From Zopfochytrium polystomum (lineage: Eukaryota > Chytridiomycota > Chytridiomycetes > Chytridiales > Chytridiaceae), in contig JAIVFJ010000057.1 in assembly GCA_025765615.1 (NCBI GenBank), forward strand, positions 1 through 64,000: a DNA stretch of 64,000 nt, read 5' to 3'. The stretch's first letter is position 1. Every line of letters starts with the position of its first letter. Positions 10,033 to 21,129 of the stretch are shown piece by piece. The notes below the pieces were generated by a model. The model was not told the origin of the DNA. It did no database searches and worked only from the letters and a program-made list of their open reading frames with translations. The translations under genes and the position numbers were made by a program.

Positions 10033-13000
10033 ATGTCTCAGATCGATCGCCTCGCTATCACGTTGGTTGAAAATTCCTTCATTCAAAGTGCCCACGCTGA
10101 TTAATGGACTCTTCGCGATCGCCACCGATTAAAGCGGCATTCGCGCCTTCGACCCGAGTGGCCCAAACGGTATCCAGTTTTACACGCCTTTGACGTTGAT
10201 CGTCGGTCACAACGGAGCGGGGAAAACGGTTCGCCTTCTTCTGCCGACGCCTCGCGTCACTGCCTCTCATGCTTCCAGAATTCTACAGACCGTCATCGAA
10301 TGTCTGAAATACGCGACTACTGGCGACATGCCGCCAAACTGCCAACGAGGCGCATTCATTCATGACCCCAGAGTGGCCGGGGAAGTGGAGGTGAAGGCCC
10401 AAGTAAAGCTTCGGTTCAAAAATGTCAATGGAAAAACTATGGTCTGCACACGGTCGCTGAGCTTGACCAATAAGGGTGCCAGTATGACAATGAAGACTCT
10501 GGAGGGGGTCCTCCAAATTCAGAATGAGGAAAATCCCAAGGAGGTGAGGAAAATACCATCAACTCTAGTACATGAACCGCTTTTGTATGCGGCGATTCAG
10601 AAAATCAGTATAAGCACAAGATGTGCTGAACTTGATATTGCTGTGCCTGAACAACTCGGCGTGTCCCGGGCTGTTCTGGAGAATGTCGTTTTCTGCCACC
10701 AAGAAGATTCGCTTTGGTAAGAAATTATGACTATATAAATACCCAGTGGTAAACCTTGTGTTACAAAAGGCCACTTGGCGATCCTGCGACATTGAAGAAG
10801 AAATTTGACGATATTTTTGCCTCGACAAGGTTTGACTTCCTTTTGATGCGTGCGTTCCTTTTACTTGCCCAGATATACAAAGGCGTTAGAGAACATCAAA
10901 TCCCTCAAGAAAGATCAGCAAGCAAGCTCAAAAGGAGACGAGACTCATCTTTCTCATTTGGCTGAAAAAAAAACGAAGGCAGACGAGGTAACGGAGTTTT
11001 GGCTCTTCACACCTCGCCAACTGAACTCAACAGGTCACTCGAGAACTTCAAGCGATGGAAGCCCGGATATTTGCCGCGAATGAGCGAAAAGCTGAGCTTG
11101 AAGCTGGAGAGATAGAGAAGGTGTCAAGCCAACTGCGCGGTTTGGAGAAAGAGCAGCAAGGCATTCAGAAAGTCGAAGCAGAATTACGACAGAAAGAAAT
11201 GAAACGAGATCTTATTCAAGGGGTCGTGGACGAGTTGACAGAGTCAATCACAGTTTTAGACGGTTTGTCGAAATAAGAATTCCGGATCCGCGGCCTTTCA
11301 TAACTTTCCCGACTAGATTCGGATGATCGATTGCAACAGATGCTGTCAGATCAGCAGAAGTCCGTCAAACAGCAACAGTCTGAAATGGACGACTTGGAGA
11401 GAAAGGGAGAAAAGGTTCAGATGGACCTGTCGGTGGTTGAATCGAGCATCGCGGAAAAACTCACGCGCATCGGACAGCTGAAGGCGGAGGCGGATGTGAG
11501 AATGATTTCTCCTCGCTTTGAATACTTATTGAAATTTTTTTTCAAGGCTCACCAACGCAGATGTTCCGATAGGGAGAAGCTGATTCGAGAAATCTCACGC
11601 ATGTGCAATATCCGCATCGAGCAAGAGGTGTTGGATGATGCAGCAGTGAGAACTTTCGCTGCAAAGTTGGAGAGGGAGGTGGAATCACGTGCGGCAGAAC
11701 TAGAAACTGCTAAGGTAGCTTTGCTGACTGACCCGAAGACGATCATTGATACGAAATGTGCAAAGGCTCGTTTCCACACAGAAGAAAAGGAAATAATGGA
11801 TAGAAAGCAAAAAGCACATGGAAGTGTATCCGCGAAGGAAGAATCTCGATTGCTTGCGAAGCGGCAATTAGTTCGTACCTGCGTGCTGAATGCTTCGCTT
11901 TGACATATCCTCGTCAATCAAACAGGAGAGCGCGCGTGTGAAGGTGTCCGAGCTCACGAGACAGCTCCTTGGAGCTCAAGTTGACTCAAGTGCGGTGGAG
12001 GAGCAACGAAGAAAGATTCTGGACGAGGTTAGCTCTGTTTCATTGAGCACTTCCTTTTTAACGAAATGTACGCAAAGGAAATGTGGCTAGAATCTGCGAA
12101 GGAAGGATTCAATCCAGCTGAGTCCGAGGGGAAAGTGAAAGCCTTGAGCCAAGAGATTCAATCTTTGGAGCTAAACATGGGAATGCTAAACGACGAAATG
12201 GCTGCGCTGAATATGCAAACTGACACGCGGGCTCGGCTTGGCTTGAAAACTGCCGACAAAAGACGGAAGGAGGACTCTTTTAGAAATAGGTTCAGTGAAT
12301 GCAAATTTCTGCTTCCTCACACCGAGACTTTTGAAGTTTCAAGGTGTTTTCGACAGCTTTCCGCAGAGTCATGCAGAGAGATGCAGACATGACAACACTT
12401 GCTCAGGTAAGACGTTTCTGCTCCATGTACTCTGTTTCATTTATCATTACTCATTCGCCATTCCTTAGGATATCGCAGCAGAAGCAAGGTTTGTCTGATA
12501 TTTTCATGTGTTGCCTGACGTCTTCCAAAAGGATCCAGTCCCGAGCACAAGAGGAGTGCACCGGGAAACTGTCAGAGCACCGAAAATTATTAAGCGGACT
12601 GGAGGCGAACGTGACGATGACAAAGTCAAATCTTCATGCGAAAATACGAGATCTGGAGGGTGAGGAGATGATTAATTGAACATACGGCTCAAATATTTTT
12701 TCAGAGAAAAGTAAAAGAGTGGAAGCCCTTTGCAAGATGTCTGAGTTTGAAAGTGCACTAGACGAAGCCGAAAAGGACTATGAAAGTGAATCCAAGTGAG
12801 TTTTGCACCACTTTTCAAGAGAAACTGGTGTTCATTTGCCATATAGAGCCGAAAAGATGTATGGAAGTGCGGAAAACATGTTCCGCAAATATGTTCGCCT
12901 GTTCGAGAAGGAAAAGTGCTGCCCACTTTGCACTCGGCCTTTCGGGCGTGTTTCTGAAGAAGAAGAATTCATGGAAAAGGTAATTGCCTCGTATTTTGGG

Positions 13001-15451
13001 CTGCGCAACTGACATTGCAGCATCGCAATAGCTGGAAAAGGCAATTGCGAAGATACCCAATAGGAAAGAGCTTGCAAACCAGCTGGCAGAAAAGGCGAGC
13101 TTACGAAAGCAATTCTACGATCTTAAGCCTGTATGGTTGGAAGCAACTCGACTTCGGGACGTCGAAATTCCGGATCTCAGGAAAAAGCTCTCGGTATACG
13201 AAAGAGAGAGGGAAGATGCTGCCGCTCAGGTGGATGATGTAGGTCGATGAGCTTTCCTCAATTGAGTTCTGAATTTCGAGTCGCAAAGTCTGAGATGGTG
13301 CTTGGAGCCATTAAAGCGGAGGCAGCGACATTCGCAGAAATTAAAGCGAAGGCAGATGAGCTTGAACGCCAGCACCAAGAATTGGCGAATCTCGCTTCGG
13401 AGATTCGCCAACTGGAGTCGGAACTGGCGATCTCTGGTTCTACTCGCACAGTCCTCGACGTTCAAAAGGAACTTGAAGCAAACCAATCCAAATGGTACAA
13501 TCAAGCTTGCAAGCGTTCATTGATCATCTTCTCCTTGCCTTACAGCAAAGCGTCTCGCCGTGATCTCGATCGCGTGAACAATGAGTTACGGAGCAAACAG
13601 CGAGAGATTCAGTTACACGAAAATTTCCTACTTGAAGCCAAGAATCGATTGCAAGAGCTCAATTACAAGGAAATGGAGCGAAGTAGATTACAAGAAAGTA
13701 TCGACGAGCTCCGAAGCGATCAAGAACGGATTGCAAAGGGGATTGAGGTCTGCCGAATAATTAGCAGCCCTCCGTGCGTCTGACCGAGCCTCCACTCTTA
13801 GAATTTCGAAGCATCCATCTCCGAATTGCAGGCGGCTGCCAAAGCTGTTGACCAAGAACTAACAAGACATCGATCTCAAACTGCAGCGACTGAGAACTCA
13901 CTTTACAAAGTCTTGGAACAAGTCCGTCAGTATAGCAGGCAGTTCAATTCATCTCATAGGGAAATACAAAGGTAAACAGACCACTTTCTTGTGTCGAACC
14001 ACCCTCAAACCTTTATTGGACTTTAGGTACCTGAACGAAGGTGGTCCCAAGAGGCTGGCCGACGCGAATCGCTCCTTGGAAACTCTTCGCAGTCGTTCGG
14101 CAGCCCTTCAAGCGGAAGCGAAAGAACTGAGTGATTTTATCACGGAGATTCAGAAAACGAATTCCGAATCAATTGTTACCCAGCGCAATCTGGCCGACAA
14201 TATCAAGCTCCGCGAGAGCAAACGTCAAGTGACCTCATTGAACAAAGAAATAGAAGGTTTGAAAGACCAATTAGCGAAGAAGGACAGAACAAGCATCCCG
14301 ATGCAGCGACAACGGTTGACGAATCAGTACGAAAAGCTTTGCGATGAGGTTTGTTTTCTCACTTGAAAAGGGCGTACATTTCACTGACGCCCGCACCCGA
14401 TGGCAGTTGGCGGGCCTTTCGGGAGAGCTAAAGCAAATGGAAGAGCAAGCAAATCGGTATCGGAAGGAACTGGACACGGACTATAAAGATGTTCATAAAA
14501 GGCACAAGGAACAGGTCATCAAGCTGAAGGTAAGTGCTGAATGCCGGCAAAGTGTTGAAATTAAGCGCGCCAGTCAGACTGTACATCTAGCGAATGAAGG
14601 TTGGCTTCTTGATTTTATGCTGACCTTCGGTCGTTCTTGGCCTAATCTGACCTCGTTTACTAACGCATCTAAGACCTTGAAAAATACTCTAAAGCTCTTG
14701 AGAAGTAAGTTCAGCGTTGCTTGATCTCCTCTTGAAATTAAATCACGCACCAAGTGCAATAATGAAGTACCACACTATGAAAATGGACGAAATAAACAAG
14801 ATTATCCGAGAGCTATGGGTAAACACGTACAAAGGGAACGGTACGCGCCTGTCCCGTTTGAAAAGTAGTTGTGTGACCGTTCGTTGCGCGCAGATATCGA
14901 AACGATAGAGATTCGGTCCGACAACGAAAACGCTGGGAGATCGAACCGCTCCTACAACTACCGCGTACGTTCAACTTGGCGTCTTTCTGTGGTTTAATCC
15001 GCCAGAATCTCCTTGCCTCGGGCAGGTCGTGATGATAAAGGAGCAGACTGAGCTCGACATGCGCGGTCGATGCAGCGCTGGGCAAAAAGTTCTTGCGTGT
15101 TTGATAATCCGGCTTGCATTGGCGGAGACGTTCTGCCTAAATTGCGGAATCCTCGCGTTGGATGAGCCAACGACGAATCTCGACCGCGCCAACATCGAGA
15201 GCCTCGCGGAATCCCTTGGCGAGTTGAGTATGCGGCCGCCAGCAAAAGTGAGTGGTGTTTTTAACTCGCACATCAGGATCATTCGAATGCGGAGAATCCA
15301 AAAGAATTTCCAGCTGATTGTTATCACGCACGACGATGCGTTCATGCGGCTCCTGGGCCAATCCGAGTTTGCCGATTTCTACTACCGAATATTTAAGGAC
15401 CAGGACCAGCACAGCATCATCGAGCGACGGCAAATCCGTATTACTCCTTGA
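10033..15451 (+). CDS. RAD50: DNA double-strand break repair ATPase RAD50
   Basis: SMC-like ATPase of the Mre11-Rad50-Nbs1/Xrs2 complex, which tethers and processes broken DNA ends and telomeres. The start MSQIDRLAI lies in a 29-nt first exon. Introns I could place: 10062-10134, 10229-10288, 10544-10600, 10717-10769, 10830-10872, 10988-11033, 11263-11316, 11496-11546, 12028-12077 and 15248-15304; more lie between 12290 and 15000. Walker A is GHNGAGKT, followed by CLKYATTGD and the Q-loop FCHQED. Long coiled coils flank the zinc hook CPLC (codons at 12920-12931). The C-terminal lobe has signature [20 protein letters not shown], Walker [13 protein letters not shown] and the switch His in VITHDD. 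About 20 short introns make it unusually fragmented. Identity is certain; the middle exon edges are approximate. Confidence 0.95.
12920..12931 (+). other. RAD50 zinc-hook CxxC codons
   Basis: The codons for C-P-L-C sit at the tip of the coiled coil. Two Rad50 molecules each supply one CxxC to bind a zinc ion and join their arms. Confidence 0.9.
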
Positions 15452-15605
15452 CGCTTGTTTAGGCTTTCCTTTGCATTTCTTCGAACCATGGCGTGATCGC
15501 GTCGACAGCAACAGCCGCGAGAACCCAGAGCATTTTCTTCTGAATGACCCAGACCGTGACAACAGTGTTGCTAATTTTGCTGGCCAAACTCCTTTTTTTC
15601 TGTGA

Positions 15606-15627
15606 CACACACACACACACACACACC
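15606..15627 (+). repeat. (CA)n microsatellite
   Basis: A 22-nt CA run between the convergent RAD50 and Apd1-like genes. Confidence 0.9.
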
Positions 15628-15700
15628 TCCCTCGTTGTGGGTTCTTTCTATTACATCAAAGAGCGGACGTGGAGAAGTCCTTTTTTGTTAAAGAAAATAT

Positions 15701-16690
15701 TCACCACGCCTTCTGACTATGAGCGCCTCCCGAGGCGCCCCTCAGCAGCTCGCCAAAGACCTTTCCTTCAAGGATCGTAGCTTTGACGATGGGCTGTACG
15801 TGGCAGGTCTTGACGCGGCCGTACCAGACGCCGCGCGATACGGAGGCGCCGGGGGCGCCGAGGGACTTTGCGTAAACGATGACGTTTCCTGCGTACTTGT
15901 GACCGCCAATGTGCGAGACGCCGTGGACCTTGACCTTGTCCTCGAGGCCCATCTCGGCGATCACGGTGCGGAACTCGTCGATAAGCAAGGGGCCGGCGAC
16001 GCCGCAGCGCTTGTCCCGCTTGGTGTGGTTGCAGACAAACACGATGGCGTCCTCGGCGGCGGGGACGGCGTCGAGGCCGACGGCCTTGAGCTTGTCGGCG
16101 GCGGCGGCGGGGTCGCCGGCGGCGGAGAGCGAGCCCGGCCAGGCGTCAAGGAGCTTCGGGGCGTCTTCGCCGCGCAGACTGCGGACGACGACAAACTCGG
16201 GCATCAGGACGACCTCGGACTGGACGCAGGCGACGACGTCTTCGACGAGATCCGAGGCGCTCTCAGGGCTCGGGTCGCGGTCGATAGCGCTGATCATGGT
16301 GGCGGGGGGCGAGCCCAGGCCGCTGCCAGCGTGGCGGCGGTGGTTGAAGGCGGTGCCGAGGAGGGCGCCCGTCAGGGTGGGCGGGTCCGAGGGGCTTCGC
16401 CTCTTTGCGGCGGACAGGGCTTCCGGCTCGATCTTTTCGGGCCAGGACGAGCCGCTTCCTGCGCACACAAAGAGGTGTCGCGCGTGCGGCTTCATTGTGT
16501 GCAGGAGGGGCCCTTCTTCGATCTTTCTCGCGAGGGAGGCGGGCAGGGCGGCGTGGCCGTCCGCGCAGGGATCGGCGCAGGACGTGCAGGGGTCCGTCGA
16601 GAGCGGGAGACCGTCGATCTCGGTGGCGCCGGCGAGCGCGCCGGTTGAAGAAGACGACGAGGTCTTCTTGGAGGAAAAGAAGCTGAACAT
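15701..16690 (-). CDS. Sucrase/ferredoxin-like (Apd1/Aim32 family) protein
   Basis: A single-exon gene of 329 aa. The family are thioredoxin-like-fold [2Fe-2S] proteins that bind the cluster with Cys and His. Yeast Apd1 affects redox and metal tolerance. Visible family marks are the N-terminal Cys-rich CTSCADPC region, GPLLHTMKPHARHLFVCAG, the core FVCNHTKRDKRCGVAGP, and the C-terminal HIGGHKYAGNVIVY with GVWYGRVKTCHV. The His of HIGGH and the last Cys are the probable cluster ligands. The start at 16690 gives MFSFFSSKK, with no clear transit peptide. The region is GC-rich compared with neighbours, which produces long shadow ORFs on the other strand. The exact cellular role is not deducible here. 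Confidence 0.9.
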   Translation of the reverse strand: MFSFFSSKKTSSSSSTGALAGATEIDGLPLSTDPCTSCADPCADGHAALPASLARKIEEGPLLHTMKPHARHLFVCAGSGSSWPEKIEPEALSAAKRRSPSDPPTLTGALLGTAFNHRRHAGSGLGSPPATMISAIDRDPSPESASDLVEDVVACVQSEVVLMPEFVVVRSLRGEDAPKLLDAWPGSLSAAGDPAAAADKLKAVGLDAVPAAEDAIVFVCNHTKRDKRCGVAGPLLIDEFRTVIAEMGLEDKVKVHGVSHIGGHKYAGNVIVYAKSLGAPGASVSRGVWYGRVKTCHVQPIVKATILEGKVFGELLRGASGGAHSQKAW

Positions 16691-18366
<1,676 letters not shown>

Positions 18367-19648
18367 GTATGTGAGACTACACCGAGGTCTCAGTGATAAA
18401 GTCTAGGGATTTTATTCGCAAAAACAAGCATACCTGTCATAAGACCGCAAGGATTGGGAACCCCTATTATTGCTCCCAGTTCTTTAGTTTCCAAGGCGTT
18501 ATCAAAGTGTATTTGCAGCTAACCTGTCTTTATTATTGGGCCTGCTTTTACTACTTTCGTCTTAACAGTTTCCGTTGCGCCAAGGTTTTCTTAACATATT
18601 TTCTTTTTCAGTGACTAACAGAGACTGCCCAACTGCCTAGGGATGGGGTGCCTGACAGGCTGTACCCCAAGCCCGCCTAATTTATTATTTATTTTTGGCA
18701 CTTGTACATACACGCATAGGGTTGGGGGGACTTAGAGCATTTGTGGTGGATGCTCCAGGTCAGGGGGGTTGACTTGTCAATTTTTTTTTTTTCTCTCTCT
18801 CTGTTTTTGGGCCATTTCTCTTTTTCCTTTTTTTCCTTCAATCTGATTTCTGTCCATTGGCACCAATACAGAGTCCCTTCAAATCCATCTGGCTCACAAA
18901 GGTGAGGGTAGTGAGAGATGGTACACACCCGGGTGTGTACATGGTCCCTTCGTGGGGCTCCTCTTAAGGGGCCGTGGGTGGGGAATGCAGCTGGCCCCAC
19001 CAGCGACTGTGTGACATTGCCGGCTCTGTGTTGGAGTGAGGATCCCTGGCGCTTGCCCGCCGCGACGACGGTGGTGGTGGTGGTGGCGACGACGGCGTCG
19101 TTGTCCCCAACCTTCCCGTCCCCGCGAGGGTGTTGGTGGCTGCGCCCGGTGCAGCCCCCGACACCTGAGAGTTCGATCTACAAGCACCTGCCTCAGTCCT
19201 ATTGCTGTGAGGGTGAGATGTGTGAGTACAAGTGCAATGTGATAAAGCTCGTTGGTCGAGTGATCATGCCGACGCAGCCTGGCGGGGTGGGTGTACGATC
19301 GCAGGTGTTTCCGTGTGCGAGTTCCCTGCTGGCGACCTTCCGACCCCTACATAGTCGACTCCCTTCTCTCTCTTCCCCCTGTCGCTGGTGACGACGAGGG
19401 TTCCTGCAGCACCGTCCGCGACGAGGGGCGCTAGTTGCACCCTGTCTGTCCCGTCGCTATTAACTGCTCCTGTTGTATTTGAGATTAGGTTCCTGAGATG
19501 AAAACCCCCTTTCCCTCTTCTCTCTCTTTATTCTGCAGTTGTGTTGCGCCCTCAGGAGTGCCCTTCCATTTCCCCTTGCATCAGCCCGCAGCCACGCAAG
19601 TAATCGGTGCTCCAGCACTGATCCTTCAGAGGATTGTCCCTCTGAATG
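18367..19648 (+). repeat. 1.28 kb dispersed repeat, copy A
   Basis: Nearly colinear with the inverted copy at 48789-50032. It begins atgtgagactac and ends ccctctgaatg, with flanks unrelated beyond these points. The first 25 nt form a hairpin (TGAGAC 18372-18377 with GTCTCA 18387-18392). No conserved ORF is seen and no target duplication is obvious. It could be a solo LTR or a non-autonomous element. Confidence 0.75.
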
Positions 19649-19857
19649 TTCATTCTTTGTGTTTGAGACCCCTGTTAGACAGATCAGTAGGGATACTTCG
19701 TGGACTGGGCAAGTAGTAGGGTTGAAACACCCCCTAGACAACAGCCCAATAAAGTTAGTTTTAGCCTATTATTTTGCTTTCCCTCACTCTAGGGCCCAGA
19801 TCCCAGGGTCAAAGGAGTGAGTATAGTCTTACACCTAACTTTACCTGCGAAACTGGG

Positions 19858-20165
19858 TGTTATGAATCACCCTCTGGAAACCTCTGGAACCTTCTAGAAC
19901 ATTCCTTCATGGAACCTTGTGGAACCTTCTGGAACCTTCTTTGCTTTCCTGACTTGTCTTGTTGTCATTGGTATCATTGGTATCATTGCATTACTAATTG
20001 CTCTTTCTGGAACTTTCTTGGAGTCTTGACAAGGAACACTCTCAAAAGGTATAAAAGGGGGATGGGGGACCTGTCCCATCCCTCAAGTGAATTATTGTTT
20101 CCAATACAATCATCACTCCTCTCAGTTCCTTGTCTGCCTTGTCCTGTCCTGCCCTGTTCCTGACA
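19858..20165 (+). repeat. 5' LTR of gypsy copy 1 (308 bp)
   Basis: Starts TGTTATG and ends CTGACA. It contains the heat-shock-element-like array, TATAAAAG at 20050-20057 and the 8-bp inverted repeat GGGATGGG/CCCATCCC (20059-20066, 20075-20082). It is 45 bp shorter than its 3' partner because one repeat unit of the array is absent. Confidence 0.95.
19876..19940 (+). promoter_or_regulatory. Heat-shock-element-like pentamer array in U3
   Basis: Alternating nGAAn and nTTCn pentamers in one 5-bp register: gGAAa, cctct, gGAAc, cTTCt, aGAAc, aTTCc, ttcat, gGAAc, cTTgt, gGAAc, cTTCt, gGAAc, cTTCt. Three or more contiguous inverted nGAAn units define the binding site of trimeric HSF1. The array lies about 110 bp upstream of the TATA box. 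Confidence 0.75.
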
Positions 20166-20178
20166 TCATAATTCACTT
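20085..20178 (+). promoter_or_regulatory. Predicted RNA 5' end and complementary self-primer site (PBS)
   Basis: AAGTGAATTAT (20085-20095) begins 35 nt after the start of the TATA box. Its exact reverse complement ATAATTCACTT lies at 20168-20178, two bases after the LTR. In Tf1/sushi-type elements the first 11 nt of the RNA fold back on such a site and prime reverse transcription, replacing a tRNA. No match to an initiator-tRNA PBS is seen. Confidence 0.7.
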
Positions 20179-20205
20179 CACCCTCTCCCACTACTCTCTG
20201 CCATC

Positions 20206-21129
20206 ATGTCTGACCCAAACAACACCTTCCCTGATGCAACTGCCTTCCAAGCCTTGATGGACCAATTACAAGCCCTCTCAAGACAGACACACCAACTTCA
20301 AGAACAAGTCCTTCACCAGCAGCACCAGCTTCAACAACAACTTCACCAACAAGAACATCAAGCTCTTCCCCTGCCCCAAACCAACCAAGCAAGAGAGCCC
20401 AAGGTTCCCAGCCCTGACAAGTTCACTGGGCTGGCCAAAGACCTCAGGAACTTTATGGCCACTGTGGAGAATGTCATCCTTCTCCAACCTTCAAGATTTC
20501 CCAGTGAGCAAGTCAAGGTTCTTTTCACAAGCACCCTCCTGTCTGGTCAAGCTCAATCATGGTACAGATCTCTCCCAAGCACACCCACCACCCTGCAAGA
20601 GCTCTGGGAGGGGCTGGAAGCTACCTTTGGTGACCCCTACGCATCTTGGACAGCAAGATCCAAGCTCAAGCATATCAAGCAAGGAAAGCAATCTTGTGTG
20701 GCCGACACCAACCAATTCAAGCAACTAGCCAGAGACTCTGGATACAATGATGCAGCTCTGATGGAGCTGTACCATGATGGTCTCCATGAGTCCATCCAAG
20801 ACATGCTCTCCCAGTCTCTGCACATCCCTGAGACCTTGGAAGAGTACATTCTCCTTGCCATCAAGATTGACAACAGACTCTACTCCAAGAGGCTGAAGCA
20901 AAGACAAGTAGGAACTACATCAAGACCTACCCCAGTTCCTCAAGCTCTTACAGTTCCTGAACCCATGCAAGTGGATGCAGTTGAGACACTTCCTAAGAGT
21001 CCTCTGAGCCAAGAGGAGAAAACAAGGAGGGCCCAGCAGGGACTGTGTTTCTACTGTGGCTCCAAGGAACACGCTGTCAAGGACTGCCCAAGGAAGAAGC
21101 ACCCAAACTCCCAGGTCCAGGCTCACTGA
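20206..21129 (+). CDS. gag: Gag polyprotein, gypsy copy 1
   Basis: Capsid-nucleocapsid protein of 307 aa that packages element RNA. The Gln-rich coiled N-terminus (residues 10-60) is followed by the retrotransposon gag capsid region (FMATVENVILLQPSRFPSE, then a SWYRSLPSTP-type stretch). The CCHC zinc knuckle CFYCGSKEHAVKDC lies near residues 281-294. It is almost identical to gag of copy 2. The stop at 21127-21129 lies in the loop of the predicted frameshift stem. The ORF is intact, so this protein could still be made. Confidence 0.93.
   Translation: MSDPNNTFPDATAFQALMDQLQALSRQTHQLQEQVLHQQHQLQQQLHQQEHQALPLPQTNQAREPKVPSPDKFTGLAKDLRNFMATVENVILLQPSRFPSEQVKVLFTSTLLSGQAQSWYRSLPSTPTTLQELWEGLEATFGDPYASWTARSKLKHIKQGKQSCVADTNQFKQLARDSGYNDAALMELYHDGLHESIQDMLSQSLHIPETLEEYILLAIKIDNRLYSKRLKQRQVGTTSRPTPVPQALTVPEPMQVDAVETLPKSPLSQEEKTRRAQQGLCFYCGSKEHAVKDCPRKKHPNSQVQAH

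Noticed and set aside
20166..20185. Initiator-tRNA-type primer-binding site
   Set aside because: The bases after the LTR do not resemble the common tRNA 3'-end complement, and an exact 11-nt match to the element's own RNA start explains them better.
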